The translations under genes and the position numbers were made by a program. Below the pieces are notes generated by a model. It saw only the letters and a list, made by a program, of their open reading frames with translations. It was not told the DNA's origin and did not search any database. From Planctomycetaceae bacterium (GTDB lineage: Bacteria > Planctomycetota > Planctomycetia > Planctomycetales > Planctomycetaceae), in assembly GCA_027080405.1 (NCBI GenBank), contig JALWSL010000398.1:1-19726 (forward strand): a stretch of DNA of 19,726 nt. The letters are read 5' to 3'. Positions 16,101-19,726 of this stretch are shown one piece after another; within the stretch, counting starts at the first letter, position 1, and each line of letters starts with the position of its first letter.

Positions 16101-18306
16101 TTCGCAGCATCGGCTCCCCCGCAAACAGGCCGACTTCCAGCCCGCTGGCCACTTTCAGCTGACTGAGCGCATCACCCAAATCGTGACTCCCTCCCGATGA
16201 TGCCGGTGCCTGGGAGACAGAAGCCAGAAATTTTTTTGACGGTCTTTCATCCAGCACAAAAAACTGGACGGAACAGGAAGCAGAACCGGGTTGATCGGTT
16301 CCGCCGTTATCCAAACCTGCCCGCGCCTGGAACTTTTCAAAGGTGTGGCCGTTCGGCAGGTGAAACCCAATGACCGAATTCGCATGCGTGCCGATTCCGA
16401 ACGGAATATCCTCGCCATCAATCCGCATCGGTTTTCCGGCCGCGTTTTTATTGATGGAGACCGTTCCCCATTGCGAGGAAGCCATAAACGGCTTCAAACT
16501 CGTCAGTTTTTTTTTACCGTTCGGTCCGATCAAAACCGGCTCAGCCCAGTCTGCCCAGTCGCAGGAAATGCCGTTCATCCCGTCTGCGACGACGAGAAAA
16601 AGCGATTTCGCTCCTTTGATCGGCACGTCGATTTTCACCGAATGGTCGGGGGTTTGCGTCGTCACAATCGCACTGGAAAACAGTGGCTGATCCGTTGTTT
16701 TTCCCGGCTTGTTTTCTAACGAAGATTGCTTGTTCGATTTCGGCTTGATATATGGCGATTGGAACTTCCAGCCTTTTCTGGGAGGCTCATCCTGATTCTT
16801 TTTCAATTGCTCAACTGTTGGAGTCGGTGACTGCACGCCAGTTTTCGGAACCTCCATTTTCGCCGTCCAGCAGATCGCATTGAGCACCACCTTTCGGAAA
16901 TCATCATGCTGCCAGTTCTGGTGAAAATGTCCGCCGGTAAAGCCGAAGCCGCGTCCGCCTCCCTCACGGTTGAATGCCCAGGCGACGTGCTGCTTTTCTT
17001 TGCGAACCAGTACCGCTTCACGCACAAACGGATTGCCGGAGTGAGGGCCATCCTTGCGAACCAGCGATTCACGAGGAGGCAAATCGGAAAGAATCGGCGT
17101 AACCCCTTTCATATCCTTCGCAAACCGCATGTGATAGTACCACTCATCATTGATGGAAAACGGCTTCACGCCATTGCAGATCGGATGATCCGGCAGCGTC
17201 GTGAAATTCGCCGTCCAATGCGGATTGACCGACCAATACGGCTCGAAATAGCCGCCCATCCATTTGATGAAATGTTCCCCTTCCCTGCCTTTCACTGTTT
17301 CGACGGCATAATGAATACAGACCAGCCCAACTCCTCTGTCCATGACGCGATCGAATTCATCCAGATGCGGATTCAGGAAATGACGCGGGCCGCCATCACA
17401 ATAGCAGACAACCGTATCGGCGTTATCAAACGCGGTCACATCTTTCGGCCAGCCATTGCTGTAAACAACCGTTTGCACAGGAAGACCGGACCCGTTCAGA
17501 CAATCAGCCAGCAACAGGCAGCCCGCACGATGTTCATGCGAGAAGTAACCATGACTTTTCTTCCCGGCAACAAAGACGATTTTCTTGCGTCCCTGCAGGG
17601 GCAACCGCTTGAGTTGGATGTTGCGAAACTGCACTTTCATCGGCGGCCCGGCGTGCAACTGCAAGGCGAGAACTCCCACAAAATCACGATTCTTTTCATC
17701 GTTGTCGATCACACGCGAAAAGACTTCGCCGTTAATCGATAACGTAATTTCATTGCCAACCGCCCTGATGACGTATTCGTTCCACTCGCCCTGTTTCACT
17801 TTCTTCAGCAACATCGCTGCATCTGCGATTTGTTTCTTTTTGCGGTCCTGGGGTGAGTTCCACGTTTGCAGAATTCCGCGAGGCGCGAGCATCCCGCGAC
17901 CATGCTCATCGTAACAGGCTCCCAGATAATTCCCGGCTAAATCGATATCTGCCTGATACCCAACCACATGTCCATCCGGCTGAACCTGAGAGCGGAACTG
18001 GATACCGGAGTTCGCCGACTGGGTCCCTTCAATTTTGAACTCCAGTTTCAATTCGAAATCATCGACTTCGCCATCTGCCCAACGCAGAAACGTGTTCGCT
18101 TTGCACGGATTCTTTTCGGTCGATTCAGCGACGATTGCCCCGCTTTCAACACGCCAGAAGCTGGTATCTCCTTTCCAGCCTGTCAGGTCTTTTCCGTTGA
18201 AAATCGGTTTGAATCCATCGGATTCACCTGCACGGACCGACATACCCATCCCCGGCAACAAAAGGACAACACCAATCAAAACAAATAACACAAACGGTCT
18301 TCTCAT
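13195..18306 (-). CDS. Giant exported fusion: DUF1080, ThuA-like, NPCBM-like, PVC dehydrogenase propeller, HEAT, cytochrome c
   Basis: 1703 aa. Signal peptide 1-26. DUF1080 (3-keto-disaccharide hydrolase family) at 31-234, starting PIFNGKDLTGW. ThuA-like fold at 241-485 (KKIVFVAGKKSHG start, GRGFGFTGGHFHQNW at 451-465). A Pro/Lys linker, then an NPCBM-like sugar-binding sandwich at 545-686 (FGIGTHANSVIGF). The PVC membrane-bound dehydrogenase beta-propeller covers about 712-1100, with calcium-loop-like DTDGDGKAD (778-786) and DDDRDDKAD (823-831). HEAT repeats at about 1112-1540 are followed by the PVC haem-binding domain at 1557-1695, with haem motif CSKCH (C1573, C1576, H1577) and probable distal ligand M1670. 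The start has GGGGGA six bases upstream and a TATAAT box about 40 bases upstream. The domains suggest oxidation of a sugar, electron transfer to the attached haem, and handling of the keto-sugar by the DUF1080 and ThuA parts; this coupling is inferred. The reading frame is intact. Confidence 0.95.
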   Translation of the reverse strand: MRRPFVLFVLIGVVLLLPGMGMSVRAGESDGFKPIFNGKDLTGWKGDTSFWRVESGAIVAESTEKNPCKANTFLRWADGEVDDFELKLEFKIEGTQSANSGIQFRSQVQPDGHVVGYQADIDLAGNYLGACYDEHGRGMLAPRGILQTWNSPQDRKKKQIADAAMLLKKVKQGEWNEYVIRAVGNEITLSINGEVFSRVIDNDEKNRDFVGVLALQLHAGPPMKVQFRNIQLKRLPLQGRKKIVFVAGKKSHGYFSHEHRAGCLLLADCLNGSGLPVQTVVYSNGWPKDVTAFDNADTVVCYCDGGPRHFLNPHLDEFDRVMDRGVGLVCIHYAVETVKGREGEHFIKWMGGYFEPYWSVNPHWTANFTTLPDHPICNGVKPFSINDEWYYHMRFAKDMKGVTPILSDLPPRESLVRKDGPHSGNPFVREAVLVRKEKQHVAWAFNREGGGRGFGFTGGHFHQNWQHDDFRKVVLNAICWTAKMEVPKTGVQSPTPTVEQLKKNQDEPPRKGWKFQSPYIKPKSNKQSSLENKPGKTTDQPLFSSAIVTTQTPDHSVKIDVPIKGAKSLFLVVADGMNGISCDWADWAEPVLIGPNGKKKLTSLKPFMASSQWGTVSINKNAAGKPMRIDGEDIPFGIGTHANSVIGFHLPNGHTFEKFQARAGLDNGGTDQPGSASCSVQFFVLDERPSKKFLASVSQAPASSGGSHDLGDALSQLKVASGLEVGLFAGEPMLRNPTNMEIDARGRVWVCEGVNYRKFRNKETPGNVKGDRIVILEDTDGDGKADKTKTFYQGHDIDSAHGICLLDNRVLISVGENVFYLIDDDRDDKADRKEILFTGIGGAQHDHGIHAFVFGPDGKLYFNFGNHGGQIKDKNGKTIIDKMGNVVDSSRKPYQEGMVFRCNPDGSEFETLAWDFRNNWEVCVDSFGSLWQSDNDDDGNRGTRINFVMEYGNYGYKDEFTGASWKVPRTGQHPEIPLRHFHQNDPGVVPNLLQTGAGSPTGILVYEGELLPELYRNQLIHSDAGPNVARCYVVKPKGAGYSAKAYPILEGVNDKWFRPSDVCIAPDGSLFIADWYDPGVGGHRMGDDERGRIFRVTPPNTAYKIPTVDLSSTAGAIAALKSPNLATRYLGWTALHQAAGQSETALRELYQSKNQRHRARALWVLGKLNIDKARKVKLIRTALQDENPDIRITAIRLVRQLRNEISHEDVMDVINFRDPSPAVRRELLVGLHEIRSVPFVAPYWAILAMQHDGKDRWYLEALGIAAEGRWDDCLKEWMNRNNGHWDTPAGRDIVWRSRGSQTAKLLAQIIRDEKTSLADLPRYFRSLDFAPQVDQNLLADLAFNPPAGDAKRVEFIVAEAIKRLDGSDFLKTPEYKAALQKLLDEEPESELFISTVNRFSLTDRYPQLLDIAAKHSDSQLGVDAIRVLIQKKDWKTINKALRGKDKTKAVNVAQVLGLSGENAIVGLLGPVMENDRISIDVRRAAIKGLGHTKNGTARVMQFAQKGHVDPSLEHAIAAVLHAAPQKNIRKFANRKYPLPPSKDAKPLPPVSDLAKRKGDMKNGRLVFFTHGTCSKCHQINGLGKEVGPDLSEIGAKLSKQALFESILYPSAGISHNYETYTAVAADGTTFSGLLVSETDDEVSIKNAEGIVKTIKRDDLDDLVKQNTSLMPADLQKVMTEKELVDVVEYLSTLKKKSEQKKEK

Positions 18307-18344
18307 GTTGAATCCCCCGGCGATGATCTTTCCTGTTTCAGTCG

Positions 18345-18350
18345 ATTATA
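18345..18350 (-). promoter_or_regulatory. -10 box candidate for the giant fusion gene
   Basis: A perfect TATAAT (18350-18345 on the minus strand) in an AT-rich patch would start transcription near 18338, 30 bases before the ATG at 18306. No good -35 is present at 16-18 bases, so an activator or an alternative sigma factor may be needed. Confidence 0.4.
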
Positions 18351-18732
18351 AATTTATCTGCTGGTCATTTGGGATGCCCATCTTTCAATGCCCCATTCTA
18401 ACATTTCTGAAGCATTAAATGCCACCGATATGATTGAGCTTCCTGAAACTGGCGCTGTAAACAGGGAAAGCCGACTTGCGGGCACAGCTATTTTCACACG
18501 GGAATCGCCGACGTTCCGTCATGCATTCGCATTGCCCGGCCCGCTTATTCATCAGCCACTGTAATTCTATATCTGCTGCAATAGCGAAGATAATCACGGC
18601 TCGCAGAGTCGTGACACAATACATGACAGGACGCTACCTCCCTCGGTGCATGACAACGCCCCCCGCCTTTATTTGCGCCTTTGCGGCTTTGCGTGGTACT
18701 CCTTATCTCACAGTGGTCAGGCATTGCAAGCG

Positions 18733-18750
18733 GAACGGCGCAAGCCGTTC
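18733..18750. repeat. REP-like palindrome with GNRA-type loop
   Basis: GAACGGC (18733-18739) and GCCGTTC (18744-18750) are perfect complements around GCAA, a GNRA tetraloop. No U-run follows on either strand. The compact GC-rich palindrome in a non-coding region is the look of a dispersed REP-type element; copy number cannot be judged from one window. Confidence 0.5.
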
Positions 18751-18852
18751 GGTAATGGGCGAGTGGTAATGACAATACCGGGGGGCTGGTGCCCTACCGC
18801 TTTGAGCATTTTGTATTGCGATCGGAAAAACCGTCGTGTGCATCCCCACGCA

Positions 18853-18883
18853 CCATCGCCTCTACGAGCAGGAGATGCGATGG
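18853..18883. repeat. Inverted repeat CCATCGC/GCGATGG
   Basis: Seven-base perfect arms at 18853-18859 and 18877-18883, with an inner CTC/GAG pairing (18860-18862 with 18872-18874) leaving an AT bulge and a loop of about nine bases. It forms a plausible stem of ten pairs. Function unknown. Confidence 0.4.
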
Positions 18884-18952
18884 CGCGTACTTGAGGGATA
18901 TGGTTTCTTGAGGGAAACAGTTTGCATCGATTTGCACTGCGTTTGTGATGCC

Positions 18953-18974
18953 GCTGAATGATGCCTCATTCAGC
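18953..18974. repeat. Perfect 9-bp hairpin GCTGAATGA/TCATTCAGC
   Basis: The arms at 18953-18961 and 18966-18974 are exact complements around TGCC. No U-run follows on either strand, so it is not a standard terminator. It lies about 80 bases downstream of the minus-strand gene ending at 19056, so it could act as a 3' end or RNA-stabilising structure for that transcript. Confidence 0.5.
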
Positions 18975-19055
18975 AAACGGCACATGTATTTACCCGATTG
19001 CAACAGTTCGTTTCCCCATGATACACCGCCGGCAATATTCCGCTGGCGAGCAATC

Positions 19056-19556
19056 CTAGACCGGTTCGATTTCGCCATTGGGGAGAATGCGAACGCCGGG
19101 GCCTGCTTCCTGCGGGGGGTGTGACAGGATTCCCACAGTTAATTGCTGAACCGTTTCTTCACAATCGATCATCCCGGCAACTTCAATCAGTGTGCATTCC
19201 TGAGAGTCGAGTTGATGCGGATCTTTAGGCAGTGCCCGGTAACGGAGCGACTCGACCACGTCAAACCGATTGAGCAGTTCATTCAAGTCGAAATCGAAAG
19301 CGATGCGGGCGCGTTTGCCGTCGTGCATTCCGCCGAATATCTCGGCATCTCCCAAGTAGAACATGACGTTCCACTGATCGACTTCGTATCGGCAATCGTA
19401 ACCGACACGGGCAGCGTCGGTAGCAGGTTCAAACAAATCGGCGGTACTCTGAATAAATCGAGTCAGCCAATCGGGGCGTCTGTCTTTCTTTTCCTTGCGG
19501 TGTCCAATTTCCTCAGCTTTTTTGATCAGGTGTTGAAGAGAAGTGTGCGAGTGCAT
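19056..19556 (-). CDS. Hypothetical protein, 166 aa
   Basis: I do not recognise the family. The protein is soluble and acidic, with no signal peptide or membrane segment. Visible parts: a helical, charged N-terminus (MHSHTSLQHLIKKAEEIGHR, then KEKKDRRP), and a middle region predicted to be mixed strand and helix (VGYDCRYEVDQWNVMFYLGD at 51-70, ARIAFDFDLNELLNRFD at 83-99). The C-terminus is short and strand-rich, ending in GVRILPNGEIEPV. The FDFDLNELLNRF segment and regular strand alternation look like a real folded protein and not a chance frame. The start has GGAAA about five bases upstream of the ATG. Its promoter was not identified in the 170 bases up to the window edge. No neighbour hints at a function. 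Confidence 0.72.
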   Translation of the reverse strand: MHSHTSLQHLIKKAEEIGHRKEKKDRRPDWLTRFIQSTADLFEPATDAARVGYDCRYEVDQWNVMFYLGDAEIFGGMHDGKRARIAFDFDLNELLNRFDVVESLRYRALPKDPHQLDSQECTLIEVAGMIDCEETVQQLTVGILSHPPQEAGPGVRILPNGEIEPV

Positions 19557-19704
19557 AATTTTCCGGTTTCCAGCAAATCTGTGATGTCTTAAATCGTCTG
19601 TTGTCCATGTCTACTCGATTCCGTCCCGGAACATGCGTTTCTGCATTATTGCTGTGGCTTCCACCCCATCCCAAAGGTGCAAAAAAAGTAGTCCATAAAA
19701 GCGG

Positions 19705-19710
19705 TATAAT
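19705..19710 (+). promoter_or_regulatory. Consensus -10 box pointing out of the window
   Basis: TATAAT on the plus strand, 16 bases from the right end, preceded by an A-rich stretch (19678-19687 region) but no TTGACA-like -35. It might serve a plus-strand gene just outside. Motif match only. Confidence 0.25.
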
Positions 19711-19726
19711 CCGACCTCAAGACCAG

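Larger units (their letters stand above)
18307..19055. other. Long intergenic region with hairpins, no supported gene
   Basis: 749 bases. Short frames on both strands lack ribosome-binding sites, recognisable domains and protein-like composition. What is visible: the -10 box at 18345-18350 and three inverted repeats (18733-18750, 18853-18883, 18953-18974). A short direct repeat CTTGAGGGA at about 18890 and 18908 is also present. It may be a repeat-rich or decayed segment. Confidence 0.55.

Noticed and set aside
16906..17742. A 278-codon open frame on the plus strand
   Set aside because: Antisense to the ThuA/DUF1080 part of the giant fusion; Arg/His/Ile-rich composition and no ribosome-binding site.
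18794..19078. A 94-codon minus-strand frame overlapping the end of the 166-aa gene
   Set aside because: No ribosome-binding site, spans two perfect hairpins, and its composition does not resemble a folded protein.
1..19726. CRISPR array, insertion sequence, tRNA or rRNA
   Set aside because: No regularly spaced repeats, no transposase-like protein or terminal repeats with target duplication, and no cloverleaf or rRNA-like sequence was recognised on either strand.

Overview
The window looks like chromosome of a planctomycete (Planctomycetales, Gimesia/Rubinisphaera-like by content; the genus is not determinable from the sequence). The evidence is the set of families present. There is a PSCyt1/DUF1549 cytochrome protein and a giant DUF1080-ThuA-NPCBM-PVC dehydrogenase-HEAT-cytochrome c fusion. 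There is also a golvesin-tailed FAD oxidoreductase and a Hanks-type kinase of the kind that is abundant in this phylum. Base composition is mid-GC and even. No rRNA, tRNA, CRISPR array, transposase or phage gene was seen.

Layout. 1-1925 (minus) is the N-terminal 641 codons of a secreted PSCyt1-DUF1549 protein that runs off the left edge. 1926-2564 is a long divergent intergenic region with a candidate promoter for that gene and a widely spaced inverted repeat. 2565-4682 (plus) is an exported FAD-dependent oxidoreductase. 4882-8918 (plus) holds a Ser/Thr kinase, a D-Ala-D-Ala ligase and a twin-NBD sugar-type ABC ATPase in close order; the last two overlap by 11 nt. The ABC gene meets the next gene tail to tail with a 17-nt overlap.

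8902-12857 (minus) is a pair: an 832-aa exported VWA protein with a secretin/STN N-domain and a Gly-rich tail, then a TPR-like protein with a DUF2135-like domain and a secretin-like C-terminal strand motif. A strong intrinsic terminator lies between them and covers the first codons of the second gene's longest frame, so that start is doubtful. 12858-13194 holds a 41-codon plus-strand gene with its own promoter and ribosome-binding site, easily missed because of its size. 13195-18306 (minus) is the 1703-aa fusion. 18307-19055 has no convincing gene and carries several perfect hairpins. 19056-19556 (minus) is a 166-aa unknown protein.

How they may work together (inference): the envelope proteins with CxxCH haem sites, the FAD enzyme and the sugar-type ABC ATPase fit oxidative attack on complex glycans outside the cytoplasm. 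The kinase-ddl pairing points to control of cell-wall precursor supply. The VWA/TPR pair looks like an uncharacterised exported system built partly from secretin-type modules.
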